Both the position numbers and the translations under genes were made by a program. Below are positions 9,326-18,266 of a stretch of 64,000 nucleotides of DNA, piece by piece. Source of the DNA: Tranquillimonas alkanivorans (GTDB lineage: Bacteria > Pseudomonadota > Alphaproteobacteria > Rhodobacterales > Rhodobacteraceae). How positions within the stretch are numbered: the stretch's first letter is position 1; each line of letters starts with the position of its first letter. Where the stretch lies: positions 124,001-188,000 of the forward strand of contig NZ_FOXA01000002.1 in assembly GCF_900115595.1 (NCBI RefSeq), given 5' to 3'. The notes below the pieces were generated by a model. That model made no database searches and had not been told where the DNA came from. It was given only the letters and a program-made list of their open reading frames with translations.

Positions 9326-10567
9326 TTATCCGGCGGCCTTCTCAAGTTCGAAGGCATCATGCAGCGCCTGAACCGCCAATTCCATATACTTTCGGTCAAT
9401 CAGGACCGATATCTTGATCTCTGACGTCGTGATGACCTTGATGTTGATGTTTTCGTCACGAAGCGCCTTGAACATCTTCGCAGCGACCCCGGCATGGCTG
9501 CGCATGCCGATGCCCACGACCGACACCTTCGACACCTCGGTGTCGGCATAGAGATCGTGGAAGTTGATCTCGCCCCGCGTCTTGGCGTCCTGCATCGCGC
9601 GTTCGGCGCGCTTCACCTGATCGACCGGGCACGAGAACGTCATGTCCGTGCGACCCTCTTCCGAGATGTTCTGCACGATCATGTCCACGTTCACGCCGGC
9701 ATCGGCGAGGGGGCCGAAGATCGCCGCGGCGATGCCGGGGCGGTCGGCGACCGAGATCAGCGTCATCTTCGCTTCGTCGCGGCTGTAGGCGACCCCGGCG
9801 ACCACGTTGGATTCCATGATTTCCTCCTCGTCGCAGACGAGCGTTCCCGCATGTTCGTCGTTGTCCTCGAACGAGGACAGGACCCTGAGCTTCACCTTGT
9901 AGCGCATCGCCAGCTCGACCGAGCGGGTCTGGAGCACCTTCGCCCCCAGGCTCGCCAGTTCGAGCATCTCCTCGAAGGCGATGCGGTCGAGCTTTCGGGC
10001 CTTGCGCGTGATGCGCGGATCGGTGGTATAGACGCCGTCCACGTCGGTGTAGATGTCGCAGCGCTCGGCCCCGAAGGCGGCGGCGAAGGCCACAGCGGTG
10101 GTGTCCGATCCGCCCCGGCCCAGCGTGGTGATCCGCCCCTCGGGGCTGATCCCCTGGAAGCCGGCGACCACGGCGACCTTCATGCCCTGGGCGAACTTGG
10201 CGTTCATGTTGTCGGTCGGGATCTCCTCGATCCGGGCCGCGCCATGGGCGGACGAGGTCTTGAGCGGCACCTGCCAGCCCTGCCACGACCGCGCCGGGAT
10301 ATCCATTTCCTGAAGCGTCAGCGCCATGAGCCCGGCGGTCACGTTCTCGCCCGACGACACGACCGCGTCGTATTCGCGCGCGTCGTAGAACGGCGAGATC
10401 TCGTTGACCCAGCCCACGAGCTCGTTGGTCTTGCCGGCCATCGCGCTGACGATCACGATGACGTCGTAGCCATTGGCGACCTCGCGCCCCACGCGCTTGG
10501 CCGCGCGGCGGATCCGGTCCGGCGTCGCGACCGAGGTGCCCCCGAATTTCATCACGAGAAGCGGCAT
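9326..10567 (-). CDS. lysC: Aspartate kinase
   Basis: It phosphorylates aspartate, the first step to lysine, threonine, methionine and diaminopimelate. The 413-residue protein starts MPLLVMKFGGTSV, giving the KFGGTS nucleotide-binding motif, and has FQGISPEGRITTLGRGGSDTTA in the catalytic domain. Two ACT domains at the C-terminus (about 265-340 and 345-410) indicate allosteric feedback by end products. The start at 10567 is preferred to a 20-codon upstream extension of arginine-rich sequence. It is cotranscribed with ptsP. Confidence 0.96.
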   Translation of the reverse strand: MPLLVMKFGGTSVATPDRIRRAAKRVGREVANGYDVIVIVSAMAGKTNELVGWVNEISPFYDAREYDAVVSSGENVTAGLMALTLQEMDIPARSWQGWQVPLKTSSAHGAARIEEIPTDNMNAKFAQGMKVAVVAGFQGISPEGRITTLGRGGSDTTAVAFAAAFGAERCDIYTDVDGVYTTDPRITRKARKLDRIAFEEMLELASLGAKVLQTRSVELAMRYKVKLRVLSSFEDNDEHAGTLVCDEEEIMESNVVAGVAYSRDEAKMTLISVADRPGIAAAIFGPLADAGVNVDMIVQNISEEGRTDMTFSCPVDQVKRAERAMQDAKTRGEINFHDLYADTEVSKVSVVGIGMRSHAGVAAKMFKALRDENINIKVITTSEIKISVLIDRKYMELAVQALHDAFELEKAAG

Positions 10568-10657
10568 CGGCACGCCTTTCCTGTCCCCTTCGCGGCGCTT
10601 CCTAGAAGAAGCCGCGACACCGCGCAAGACTTGGTGAAGCGCGCGTTATCGCCGCGC

Positions 10658-11098
10658 TCAGTTCGACTTGCGCGCCGGGCGGAAGGGCAGGGGCGCGACC
10701 GGGATGCCGTCCTCGATCAGCTTCTTGGCCTCGTCGATCCGCGCCTCGCCATAGATCGACCGTTCGGGCGCGCCGCCCTCGTGCATCTTGCGCGCCTCGG
10801 CGGCGAACTTCATGCCGACGTATTCCGAGTTCGACTCGACTTTCTTCTTCAGCTCGGCCAGCGCCTTCTCGGCCGGAGAGGCCGGTTCGCGCAGAGACGG
10901 CGCTTTCTGCTCGGAGGCCTGCGCCTTCTTCCGGCTGGCCTGCACCTGCGGCGCCATCAGCGACTTCTCGACCTCGGTGCCGCCGCATTCGGGGCAGGCC
11001 ACGTGACCTGCGCTGCGCAAGGCGTCGTAGGCCGAGGCGGACTGGAACCAGCTTTCGAACACGTGGTCGTCGCGGCACTTCAGCGTGTAACGGATCAT
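10658..11098 (-). CDS. DUF1178 family protein
   Basis: A 146-residue cytosolic protein of the DUF1178 family. The N-terminus reads MIRYTLKCRDDHVFESWF and is followed by a single CPECGG knuckle that may bind zinc. A lysine/alanine-rich, probably disordered middle leads to the conserved tail RSIYGEARIDEAKKLIEDGI. The family has no established function. In other alphaproteobacteria it is a conserved single-copy gene. It lies 90 bp upstream of lysC on the same strand. Confidence 0.88.
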   Translation of the reverse strand: MIRYTLKCRDDHVFESWFQSASAYDALRSAGHVACPECGGTEVEKSLMAPQVQASRKKAQASEQKAPSLREPASPAEKALAELKKKVESNSEYVGMKFAAEARKMHEGGAPERSIYGEARIDEAKKLIEDGIPVAPLPFRPARKSN

Positions 11099-11223
11099 TT
11101 CTCAGGCACACCCATCATCGCGTCCCACGGGACACAGGCCCCTGTTATTTATGCAACAGCCGGGCAAGATCAATCCGGCATCTCCGCGATTGACGCGGTG
11201 CAGGCTCGGCATACCTGCCGTGA

Positions 11224-12384
11224 ATGCGCCCCGCCGACCCGACGCTCGCCGCCACGCTCGACCGCGCCCCGACCGCCGCCACGGCGCCCCGCTTCATCGG
11301 GTCCGAGGTCTATCGGGGGTCGAGCTACGGCGGCCTGCATCCGCTGCGAATCCCGCGCGTGCCGACCGTCATCGACCTGATCCGCGCCATGTTCTGGCTC
11401 GCGCCGGGCCAGTACGTGTCGAGCCCGCGCGCCAAGCCCGCCGCGCTGGCCGCCTGGCACACGCCCGGCTACATCGCCGCGCTCCAGCAGGCCGAGCGGG
11501 ACGGAGAGGTCAGCCCCGAGGTCCGGGCGCGCCACAACCTGGGTACCGCGTCGAACCCGGTCTATCCGGAGGTTTTTCGCCGCCCCGCCACGGCCGCCGG
11601 CGGCTCGATCCTCGCCGGGCAGCTTCTGCGCGACGGGGGCGTGATCCACTCGCCCGGCGGCGGGACGCATCACGGGATGCCCGACCGCGCCAACGGGTTC
11701 TGCTACCTCAACGACCCGGTCCTCGCCATCCTGTCGCTGCGCGCGGCGGGCGTGCACCGCGTCGCCTATGTCGACATCGACGCGCACCACCCCGACGGGG
11801 TTGAGCACGCCTTCGCCCGGGACGAGGAGGTGCTGATGATCTCGGTGCACGAAGAGCGGCGCTGGCCCTTCACCGGCGCGCTCGAGGAGGCGGGCGCAGG
11901 GAGCGTCTTCAACCTGCCGGTCCCGCGCGCGTTCAACGACACCGAGATGCGCACGGTGCTCGAGACGCTGATCCTCCCGCGGATCGACGCCTTCCGCCCC
12001 GAGGCCATCGTGCTGCAATGCGGCTCGGACGCGGTCGAGGAGGACCCGCTGTCGCGTCTTTCCCTGTCGAACAACGCGCATTGGGAGGTCGTCGCGGCGC
12101 TGCGGCCGCTCTCGCCCCGCTACCTCGTCCTGGGCGGGGGCGGCTACAACCCGTGGAGCGTCGGCCGGCTCTGGGCGGGCAATTGGGCGGTGCTGAACGG
12201 CTTGAAGATCCCGGAGCGGTTGCCCGAAGCGGCCGAGGCGGTGCTGCGCGGGATCGCCTGGCGCGGCAACTCGCGCGGCCGCAATCCGCCCGATCATTGG
12301 TTCACCACCCTGCGCGACGTCCCGCGCGAGGGCGCGGTCAGGGAAGAGGTGCGCGACCGGCTCGCGCGCCTCGCCGCGCGATGA
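11224..12384 (+). CDS. Histone-deacetylase-family (class I-like) amidohydrolase
   Basis: A 386-residue zinc deacetylase of the AcuC/HDAC superfamily. All catalytic features are visible: the His pair in SPGGGTHHGM (about 149-150), Zn ligands in YVDIDAHHPDGVE (Asp186, His188), an acidic ligand in QCGSDAVEEDP, and the transition-state tyrosine in LGGGGYNP. In bacteria such enzymes remove acetyl groups from proteins, polyamines or small molecules; the substrate here is unknown. Its stop overlaps the thpR start by 4 bp (ATGA), so the two are probably translated together. Confidence 0.9.
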   Translation: MRPADPTLAATLDRAPTAATAPRFIGSEVYRGSSYGGLHPLRIPRVPTVIDLIRAMFWLAPGQYVSSPRAKPAALAAWHTPGYIAALQQAERDGEVSPEVRARHNLGTASNPVYPEVFRRPATAAGGSILAGQLLRDGGVIHSPGGGTHHGMPDRANGFCYLNDPVLAILSLRAAGVHRVAYVDIDAHHPDGVEHAFARDEEVLMISVHEERRWPFTGALEEAGAGSVFNLPVPRAFNDTEMRTVLETLILPRIDAFRPEAIVLQCGSDAVEEDPLSRLSLSNNAHWEVVAALRPLSPRYLVLGGGGYNPWSVGRLWAGNWAVLNGLKIPERLPEAAEAVLRGIAWRGNSRGRNPPDHWFTTLRDVPREGAVREEVRDRLARLAAR

Positions 12385-12923
12385 TCCGGGCCTTCATCGC
12401 CCTGCCGCTGCCCGGCGAGACGCGCGAGGCGCTGGCGATGCTCCAGCACATGCTGCCGCTGTCGCGCCGCGTGCCGCCCGAGAACATGCACCTCACGCTC
12501 GCCTTCCTGGGCGATCTGGACGACGAGACGCTGGAAGCCGTGCATGACGGGCTGCAGGCGATCGCGGCCCCGCCGATCGAACTTAAGCTTGCCGGAGTCG
12601 GCACGTTCGGCGGCGATAAGCCGCGCTCGGTTCACGCACAGGTGGCGCCCGGCCCGGAGCTCGACGCGCTCCAGGCCAAGGTCGCGCGCGCGGCGCGGTC
12701 CGGCGGCGCGCAGGTCGCAAGCCGCAGCTTCGTGCCACACGTCACGCTGTCGCGCGAGCGGCCGCGCGGTCCGGACCTGATGCGGCTGGAACAGGGCGGG
12801 GCCGCCCTGTCGGGCTGGCGCGCGCCGCCGGTGCGCGTCGAGGAATTCTGCCTCTACCGCTCCGACCTCGGCGGCGGCCCGGCGCGCTACACGCCGCTGG
12901 CCTGCTATCCCCTAACCGGCTGA
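12381..12923 (+). CDS. thpR: RNA 2',3'-cyclic phosphodiesterase (2H phosphoesterase)
   Basis: The 180-residue protein carries the two HxT motifs of 2H phosphoesterases, HLTL at residue 37 and HVTL at residue 120. The conserved N-terminus MIRAFIALPLP is also present. Members open 2',3'-cyclic phosphates and were first described as 2'-5' RNA ligases. The ATG at 12381 overlaps the deacetylase stop in ATGA, indicating coupling. The gene is followed by two repeat modules before the convergent UPF0173 gene. Confidence 0.92.
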   Translation: MIRAFIALPLPGETREALAMLQHMLPLSRRVPPENMHLTLAFLGDLDDETLEAVHDGLQAIAAPPIELKLAGVGTFGGDKPRSVHAQVAPGPELDALQAKVARAARSGGAQVASRSFVPHVTLSRERPRGPDLMRLEQGGAALSGWRAPPVRVEEFCLYRSDLGGGPARYTPLACYPLTG

Positions 12924-12936
12924 GCACGCCCCTTCT

Positions 12937-12965
12937 CATCTTCGGCCCTGAAATATCCCCGGGGG
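12937..12965 (-). repeat. Interspersed ATATTT-module, copy 1
   Basis: Read on the minus strand it gives CCCCGGGGATATTTC, then AGGGCCGAAGATG. This matches the module at 26548-26580 and, loosely, one at 29865-29891. It lies in the 154-bp convergent gap between thpR and the UPF0173 gene, beside the dual-hairpin repeat. A GGGGGCAGGCAGCCCCC inverted repeat (12970-12986) separates the two. Confidence 0.6.
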
Positions 12966-13022
12966 TTTGGGGGCAGGCAGCCCCCACGCAGGCCCGCCGC
13001 CCGCCATACCGGGTGCCGTGGG

Positions 13023-13073
13023 GCCAAGACCTTTCAAGAAAGGTCTTGGCAACTTCCTTCTGAAGGAAGTTGC
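13023..13073. repeat. Dual-hairpin intergenic repeat, copy 2 (likely terminator)
   Basis: Two perfect hairpins lie back to back. One has a 12-bp stem (13023-13034 with 13039-13050), the other a 10-bp stem (13050-13059 with 13063-13072). The element ends 5 bp before the stop of the minus-strand UPF0173 gene, the same offset as copy 1 has from apt. Confidence 0.8.
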
Positions 13074-13077
13074 GCGC

Positions 13078-13770
13078 TCAAAGCTCTACCGTCTCCATGA
13101 CGTCGGGCGTCTTCACGTCGACGCCCGGCAGCGCCTCGACCAGCTTGTCGGCCGACTGCTCCAGCAGCGGGAAGGTCTTGTAGTGGCACGGGATCACGGT
13201 CTTGAAGTCGAAGTACCGCTTCGCCGCCCAGGCCGCGCGCTCCATGTCCATGGTAAAGTGGCCGCCGGCGCTCAGGATGCCGATCTCGGGCGCGTGGTAT
13301 TCGCCCATCCACGCCATGTCCGCCATGATGTCCGTATCGCCCGAGACGTAAAGCGTGCGTCCTTCGCCGGCGATCATGTAGCCGGCCTCGGCGCCCGCGT
13401 ACATCGGGCCGTGATCCGTCGCGATCGAGGAGGAGTGGGCCGCGTTCACCATCGTCACCTTCACCTCGCCGAGCGCCACCGTGCCGCCCTTGTTGAAGCC
13501 GGTGACCTCGATCCCCTCGGTCTTCTCGAGGTGCCCCATCAGGTCGAAGATGCCCAGAACCGGGACGCCCAGGGTCTTGGCCAGCCCCGCCACCCCGCTG
13601 GCGTGGTCGAAATGACCGTGAGTCAGCAGGATGGCGGTCGCGCCGCGGATGGCGTCCTCCTTGCGCGCGTCGGGAAAGACCGGGTTTCCTTCGAGCCAGG
13701 GATCGACCAGCAGCACCTGGTCCGCGATCTCGATGCGAAAGCTGGCATGTCCGAGCCACGTGATCTTCAT
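13078..13770 (-). CDS. UPF0173-type metal-dependent hydrolase (MBL fold)
   Basis: A 230-residue stand-alone metallo-beta-lactamase-fold protein of the UPF0173 group. It begins MKITWLGHASFRIE and carries the metal motif LTHGHFDHASG (about residues 49-59), then NAAHSS, SGDTDI and IPCHYKTFP supplying further ligands. Residue order and length fit UPF0173 closely. The physiological substrate is not known. The start at 13770 was chosen from the family N-terminus; the frame is open far upstream without similarity. It is divergent from the ceramidase-like gene with a 57-bp gap. Confidence 0.93.
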   Translation of the reverse strand: MKITWLGHASFRIEIADQVLLVDPWLEGNPVFPDARKEDAIRGATAILLTHGHFDHASGVAGLAKTLGVPVLGIFDLMGHLEKTEGIEVTGFNKGGTVALGEVKVTMVNAAHSSSIATDHGPMYAGAEAGYMIAGEGRTLYVSGDTDIMADMAWMGEYHAPEIGILSAGGHFTMDMERAAWAAKRYFDFKTVIPCHYKTFPLLEQSADKLVEALPGVDVKTPDVMETVEL

Positions 13771-13827
13771 ACTCGTCTCCCTATGTTGCCTCGGGCTGCA
13801 TGGTAGCGGACAGGGCGCGGGTGTCAC

Positions 13828-14490
13828 ATGGATTGGTCGGACAGTATCGACGGGTACTGCGAACGGCTGGGGCCGGCGCTGTGGGCCGAGCCCGTGAACG
13901 CCGCGACCAACCTTGCCTTCCTGTTCGCCGCTTGGGTGATATGGCGGCGGGTGCGGGGACAGGGCCTGACGCTGGCGGTCCTGTTGTGCCTGGTGCTCGC
14001 CACGATCGGTATCGGCTCGCTGCTGTTCCATACCTTCGCCACGCGCTGGGCGGCGACGGCGGACACGACGCCCATCGGGGCGTTCATCCTGCTTTACCTC
14101 TTCGCCGCCAACCGGCATTTCTGGGCCATGCCGGTCTGGGCCGCGGTGCTCGGCACGGCCGCCTTCATCCCTTGGACCGTGCTGCTGACGCCCGTCTTCG
14201 CGGGTTTGCCCTTCTTCGCCGCCTCGTCCTTCTATTGGCCCGTGCCGGTGCTCATCCTGCTTTACGCCGTGCTCCTGCGCCGGCGCACGCCGTTGACGGC
14301 GCGGGGTCTCGCTATCGGGGCGGGCATCCTGGTCGCCAGCCTCGTCTTTCGCTCGCTCGATGCGCCGCTTTGCGATGCCGTCCCCGTCGGCACGCATTTC
14401 CTGTGGCACCTGCTCAACGCGCTCATGCTGGGGTGGATGATCGAGGTCTATCGCCGCCACCGGCTTGAAGCCGGCGGGGCGGGGCGCTAA
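13828..14490 (+). CDS. Ceramidase-like (CREST family) membrane hydrolase
   Basis: A 220-residue protein with about seven hydrophobic segments, matching the alkaline ceramidase family. Catalytic residues known from human ACER3 are all in register. SLLFH supplies Ser64 and His68, Asp79 lies 11 residues after that histidine, and HFLWH supplies His190 and His194. The N-terminal DGYCE resembles the Ca2+-site DWCE. It should be an inner-membrane zinc amidase for ceramide-like or other acyl-amide lipids. In vitro activity of bacterial members is little studied. It is 30 bp upstream of gatC. Confidence 0.85.
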   Translation: MDWSDSIDGYCERLGPALWAEPVNAATNLAFLFAAWVIWRRVRGQGLTLAVLLCLVLATIGIGSLLFHTFATRWAATADTTPIGAFILLYLFAANRHFWAMPVWAAVLGTAAFIPWTVLLTPVFAGLPFFAASSFYWPVPVLILLYAVLLRRRTPLTARGLAIGAGILVASLVFRSLDAPLCDAVPVGTHFLWHLLNALMLGWMIEVYRRHRLEAGGAGR

Positions 14491-14520
14491 ACGCGCAGCG
14501 TTCGGAAACGGAGAGTTCCC

Positions 14521-14808
14521 ATGTCCATCGACCTCGACACCGCGCGCCGCGTGGCGCACCTCGCCCGCATCGCCGTGCCGGAGGAGGATCTCCCGGCGCT
14601 GGCCGACGAGTTCAACGCGATCCTCGGCTTCATCGAACAGCTGCAGGAGGTGGACGTCGAGGGCGTCGAGCCGATGACCGGCGTGACGCCCATGCGCCTG
14701 AAGCGGCGCGAGGACGTCGTCACCGACGGCGGCATGCCCGACAAGGTTCTGGCCAACGCGCCGGACGCGCGCGAAGGCTTCTTCGCGGTCCCGAAGGTGG
14801 TGGAGTGA
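14521..14808 (+). CDS. gatC: Aspartyl/glutamyl-tRNA amidotransferase subunit C
   Basis: The 95-residue GatC wraps around and stabilises GatA–GatB in the enzyme that converts misacylated Glu-tRNA(Gln) or Asp-tRNA(Asn) to the amide form. The sequence [17 protein letters not shown], the [15 protein letters not shown] helix and the tail [22 protein letters not shown] (taken in two parts) are textbook GatC. The stop lies 2 bp before the gatA ATG, so the genes are translationally coupled. gatB is 33 kb away at 47797. Confidence 0.96.
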   Translation: MSIDLDTARRVAHLARIAVPEEDLPALADEFNAILGFIEQLQEVDVEGVEPMTGVTPMRLKRREDVVTDGGMPDKVLANAPDAREGFFAVPKVVE

Positions 14809-14810
14809 AC

Positions 14811-16292
14811 ATGACCGACCTGAACGCCCTGACCATCGCCGACGCCCGCGACGCCCTGCGCAAGGGCGACGTCACCAGCGTCGAGCTGACCGAGGCCTGC
14901 CTTAAGGCCGCCGACGGCGCCAAGGCGCTGAACGCCTTCGTGCATCCGACCCACGACCTCGCGCTCGAGCAGGCGAAAGCCGCCGACGCCCGCATCAAGG
15001 ACGGCGAGGCGCCCGCCATGTGCGGCGTGCCGCTGGGCATCAAGGACCTGTTCTGCACGCGGCACGTGCCGTCCCAGGCGGCCAGCGGCATCCTCGAAGG
15101 GTTCAAGCCGGAATACGAGTCGACCGTCACCCGGCAGCTCTTCGAATCCGGCGCGGTGATGCTGGGCAAGCTGAACATGGACGAGTTCGCCATGGGCTCG
15201 TCGAACGAAACCAGCGTCTACGGCGACGTGGTGAACCCGTGGAAGGTGGACGACGCGCAGCGCACGCCCGGCGGGTCCTCGGGCGGGTCGGCCGCCGCGG
15301 TAGCCGCCGACCTGTGCCTTGCGGCCACCGGCACCGACACCGGCGGCTCGATCCGCCAGCCCGCCGCCTTCACGGGCACGGTCGGTCTGAAGCCCACCTA
15401 CGGCCGCTGCTCGCGCTGGGGCATCGTCGCCTTCGCCTCGTCGCTCGACCAGGCCGGGCCGATGACCAAGACGGTGCGCGACGCGGCGATCATGCTCCAG
15501 GCGATGGCCGGGCACGACCCGAAGGATTCCACCAGCGCGGACATCCCGGTGCCCGACTTCGAGTCGATGCTGACGGGTGACATCCGCGGCAAGACCATCG
15601 GCATTCCCAAGGAATACCACATGGAGGGCATGCCCGCCGAGATCGAGGCGCTGTGGACCGACGGCCGCAAGATGCTTCAGGATGCGGGCGCGAAGATCGT
15701 CGACATCTCGCTGCCGCACACGAAGTACGCGCTGCCCGCCTATTACGTGATCGCTCCGGCCGAGGCGTCTTCGAACCTGGCGCGCTATGACGGCGTGCGC
15801 TTCGGCCACCGCGCCAAGCTGGCGCAGGGCGACGGCATCACCGAGATGTACGAGAAGACCCGCGCCGAGGGGTTCGGCGACGAGGTGAAGCGCCGCGTCA
15901 TGGTCGGCACATACGTGCTGTCGGCGGGCTTCTACGACGCCTACTACAACCGCGCGCGCAAGGTCCGGACCCTGATCAAGAAGGACTTCGAGGACGTCTT
16001 CGCGCAGGGCGTGGACGCGATCCTGACGCCCGCGACGCCCTCGGCGGCCTTCCCGCTGGGCGCGATGACCGACGCCGATCCGGTGCAGATGTACCTCAAC
16101 GACGTGTTCACGGTGACGGTGAACCTTGCGGGCCTTCCGGGCATCGCGGTGCCGGCGGGGCTTGATGGACAGGGCCTTCCGCTTGGACTGCAATTGATCG
16201 GGCGGCCGTGGGAGGAGGGCGACCTGCTCAACACGGCCTACGCGCTCGAGCAGTCGGCGGGCTTCGTTTCCAAGCCGGATAAATGGTGGTAA
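14811..16292 (+). CDS. gatA: Aspartyl/glutamyl-tRNA amidotransferase subunit A
   Basis: The 493-residue amidase subunit that releases ammonia from glutamine. The amidase-signature Ser-cisSer-Lys triad is visible as Lys78 in GIKDLF, Ser156 in [12 protein letters not shown] and Ser180 in [14 protein letters not shown] at 14811 is used, with a GGAG ribosome site about 7 nt upstream. GTG at 14805, overlapping the gatC stop, is an alternative adding two residues. It is followed by a lipoprotein and an amidase gene on the same strand. Confidence 0.96.
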   Translation: MTDLNALTIADARDALRKGDVTSVELTEACLKAADGAKALNAFVHPTHDLALEQAKAADARIKDGEAPAMCGVPLGIKDLFCTRHVPSQAASGILEGFKPEYESTVTRQLFESGAVMLGKLNMDEFAMGSSNETSVYGDVVNPWKVDDAQRTPGGSSGGSAAAVAADLCLAATGTDTGGSIRQPAAFTGTVGLKPTYGRCSRWGIVAFASSLDQAGPMTKTVRDAAIMLQAMAGHDPKDSTSADIPVPDFESMLTGDIRGKTIGIPKEYHMEGMPAEIEALWTDGRKMLQDAGAKIVDISLPHTKYALPAYYVIAPAEASSNLARYDGVRFGHRAKLAQGDGITEMYEKTRAEGFGDEVKRRVMVGTYVLSAGFYDAYYNRARKVRTLIKKDFEDVFAQGVDAILTPATPSAAFPLGAMTDADPVQMYLNDVFTVTVNLAGLPGIAVPAGLDGQGLPLGLQLIGRPWEEGDLLNTAYALEQSAGFVSKPDKWW

Positions 16293-16327
16293 CCCTTCGG
16301 GCAGGGATACAGGCGGACGGACGGGTG

Positions 16328-17059
16328 ATGAGACTTCTTTGCGGTGTGGCGGCGGCGCTGGCCTTGACGGCCTGCGCTCCGACGATCCCCGACAGCGGGG
16401 CCGGCGTCGGTTTCGGCGACTACAACAGCTACGAGGCGGCGCGCCTTGCACGCGAGGCCGAGCTGCGCGGCGACCGGCCGGCCGCGCCGACGATGTGGGA
16501 GGGGCCGCTCGACGCGACCGGCGCTGGCTCCGCCGCGGCGGGCACGTCGTCCGACGCGATCTCGGCCGAAGAGCTGAGCGCGGCCGGCCTGCCGGTGGGC
16601 GAGCGCGCGACGCCGAGCTTTGACCGGCCTGAAACGGCGCCGTCGGCGCGGGTGGACATCAACAATCCCGGCATCTCGGACGAGCAGAGCTTCGAGGCCG
16701 TGTCGAGCCGCGAGACGATCGAAAGCGACCGCGAGCGGCTGGAAGCGCAGCGCGAGGCGTACGAGGTGATCCGCCCCGAGCCGCTGCCGACGCGGCGCGG
16801 CGACACCGGGCCGAACATCGTGCAGTACGCGCTGAACACCAGCAACGATGTGGGCGAACAGGTGTACCGCCGGATCGGGATCGCGAAGGAAAGCCGCTTC
16901 CTGCGCAATTGCGCGGAATATGCTTCGTCGGACCTGGCGCAGCAGGACTTCCTGGCCCGCGGCGGGCCCGAGCGGGACCGAAAGGGGCTGGACCCCGACG
17001 GCGACGGCTTTGCCTGCTACTGGGACCCAACCCCGTTCCGCCGGGCCGTCCGGAACTGA
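16328..17059 (+). CDS. Lipoprotein with C-terminal Excalibur-like calcium-binding motif
   Basis: A 243-residue protein with a lipobox (ALTAC, Cys near residue 18) at the end of a short signal peptide. The middle is low-complexity, Ala/Glu/Arg-rich and probably disordered. The C-terminus has two cysteines and an acidic loop, in the order NCAEYASSDLAQQDFL and then LDPDGDGFACYW. This matches the Excalibur pattern DxDxDGxxC used for Ca2+ binding in surface proteins. The ATG at 16328 gives the signal peptide. It is followed 2 bp later by a cell-wall amidase, suggesting an envelope role. Confidence 0.8.
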   Translation: MRLLCGVAAALALTACAPTIPDSGAGVGFGDYNSYEAARLAREAELRGDRPAAPTMWEGPLDATGAGSAAAGTSSDAISAEELSAAGLPVGERATPSFDRPETAPSARVDINNPGISDEQSFEAVSSRETIESDRERLEAQREAYEVIRPEPLPTRRGDTGPNIVQYALNTSNDVGEQVYRRIGIAKESRFLRNCAEYASSDLAQQDFLARGGPERDRKGLDPDGDGFACYWDPTPFRRAVRN

Positions 17060-17061
17060 GC

Positions 17062-17784
17062 GTGCACATCGTCGAGCGCCCGTCGCCCAACCGCGGTCCG
17101 CGGCGCGGCGGCGTGCGGCCCGACATGGTGGTCATCCACTACACCGCAATGGCGAGCGCCGAGGCGGCCGTGAGGCGGCTGTGCGCGCCCGAGGCCGAGG
17201 TTTCGGCGCATTACCTGGTGGCCGAGGACGGCACGGTGGTGCGGATGGTGGACGAGGACGCGCGCGCCTGGCACGCCGGGGCGGGGGCGTGGGGCGAGGT
17301 GAGTGACGTCAACTCGCGCTCGATCGGCATCGAACTGGCGAACGACGCGGCATCGCCGTTCCCCGAGGCGCAGATGGCGGCGCTCGAGGCGCTTCTGCAG
17401 GGGATCATGGGCCGGTGGCATGTGTCCCCCTGCCGGGTCATTGGCCATTCCGACACCGCGCCCGGGAGGAAGATCGACCCGGGCCCGCGCTTCGACTGGC
17501 GACGGCTGGCGTTGCGGGGGCTGACGGTCTGGCCGGGGGCCTCGGCGGTCCCTGACAGTCCTGTCTCGGGCGAAGAGGGACCGCGAGGGACCGATGCGGC
17601 GCGGCTGACGGCGGCGCTGCGGCGCTGCGGCTACACGGCCGACGCGGCCCCCGACGTGCTGCTTGCGGCCTTTCGCCTGCGCGTCCGTCCGCACGCTCTC
17701 GGTCCCGCCGACGCCGTTGACCTTGCGCTTGCCGAGGACATGGCGCGCCGGTTCCCCGTTGACCGCGTGCGGGCCAGCGCCTAA
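17062..17784 (+). CDS. N-acetylmuramoyl-L-alanine amidase (AmpD-like, Amidase_2)
   Basis: A 240-residue peptidoglycan amidase. Zinc ligands are visible as the histidine in VVIHYTAM (His26), the histidine in VIGHSDTAPGRKIDPGP and the aspartate of that motif, and the ELAND glutamate also fits. The length and C-terminal extra helical region resemble AmpD-type recycling amidases, which act on anhydro-muropeptides in the cytosol. No signal peptide is present. The start is GTG at 17062, 2 bp after the lipoprotein stop. The rnpB promoter overlaps its last codons. Confidence 0.9.
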   Translation: MHIVERPSPNRGPRRGGVRPDMVVIHYTAMASAEAAVRRLCAPEAEVSAHYLVAEDGTVVRMVDEDARAWHAGAGAWGEVSDVNSRSIGIELANDAASPFPEAQMAALEALLQGIMGRWHVSPCRVIGHSDTAPGRKIDPGPRFDWRRLALRGLTVWPGASAVPDSPVSGEEGPRGTDAARLTAALRRCGYTADAAPDVLLAAFRLRVRPHALGPADAVDLALAEDMARRFPVDRVRASA

Positions 17785-17787
17785 ATC
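17759..17787 (+). promoter_or_regulatory. Sigma-70-type promoter of rnpB
   Basis: TTGACC (17759-17764) and TAAATC (17782-17787) are separated by exactly 17 bp. The -10 lies about 7 bp before the folded 5' end of RNase P RNA at about 17794. The -10 overlaps the TAA stop codon of the amidase gene. Confidence 0.6.
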
Positions 17788-17793
17788 GGCACG

Positions 17794-18166
17794 GCGCGGA
17801 CGGCTGGATGGCCGCACCCTTCGGGGTGAGGAAAGTCCGGACTCCATGAAGCGACGGTGCCGGGTAACGCCCGGGCGGGGCGACCCGACGGAAAGCGCCA
17901 CAGAAAACAGACCGCCTTCGCCTCGTGCGAGGGTCAGGGTGAAACGGTGGGGTAAGAGCCCACCGCGGGCCTGGCAACAGGACCGGCACGGCAAGCCCCA
18001 CCGGGAGCAATGCCGAATAGGGATCCCGCGGGGCACGGACCCCAAGGCGGCTTCAGCCCAGGGATCCGGGTTGGCAGCAAGACCCCGTCCGCAAGGGCGG
18101 GGCTAGATGAATGGTCATCCACGGGGGCAACCCCGGGACAGAATCCGGCTTACAGGCCGTCCGCGC
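17794..18166 (+). ncRNA. rnpB: RNase P RNA, bacterial class A
   Basis: This is the catalytic RNA that matures tRNA 5' ends. The conserved 5' core GAGGAAAGTCCGGACTCC lies at about 17828. The matching 3' core has GACAGAATCCGGCTTACAG near 18138-18156, and the internal GCAGCAAGACCCC segment is near 18074. The outermost helix P1 is a perfect 11-bp pairing of 17794-17804 with 18156-18166, which defines both ends to within a few bases. No protein gene overlaps it. Confidence 0.97.
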
Positions 18167-18204
18167 ACGTTTCCGTGAACGCGATAGAATCGCTATGGAC
18201 CCGG

Positions 18205-18232
18205 TTGACCGGCTCCCATGATTCTCTAGGGT
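18205..18232 (+). promoter_or_regulatory. Possible promoter of the PAS gene
   Basis: TTGACC (18205-18210) and TAGGGT (18227-18232) are spaced 16 bp apart, 35 bp upstream of the chosen ATG at 18267. The -10 is a weak match. Confidence 0.35.
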
Positions 18233-18266
18233 TTACCTAGGGTTGATCCGCGGAGCGGAGGTGCGC

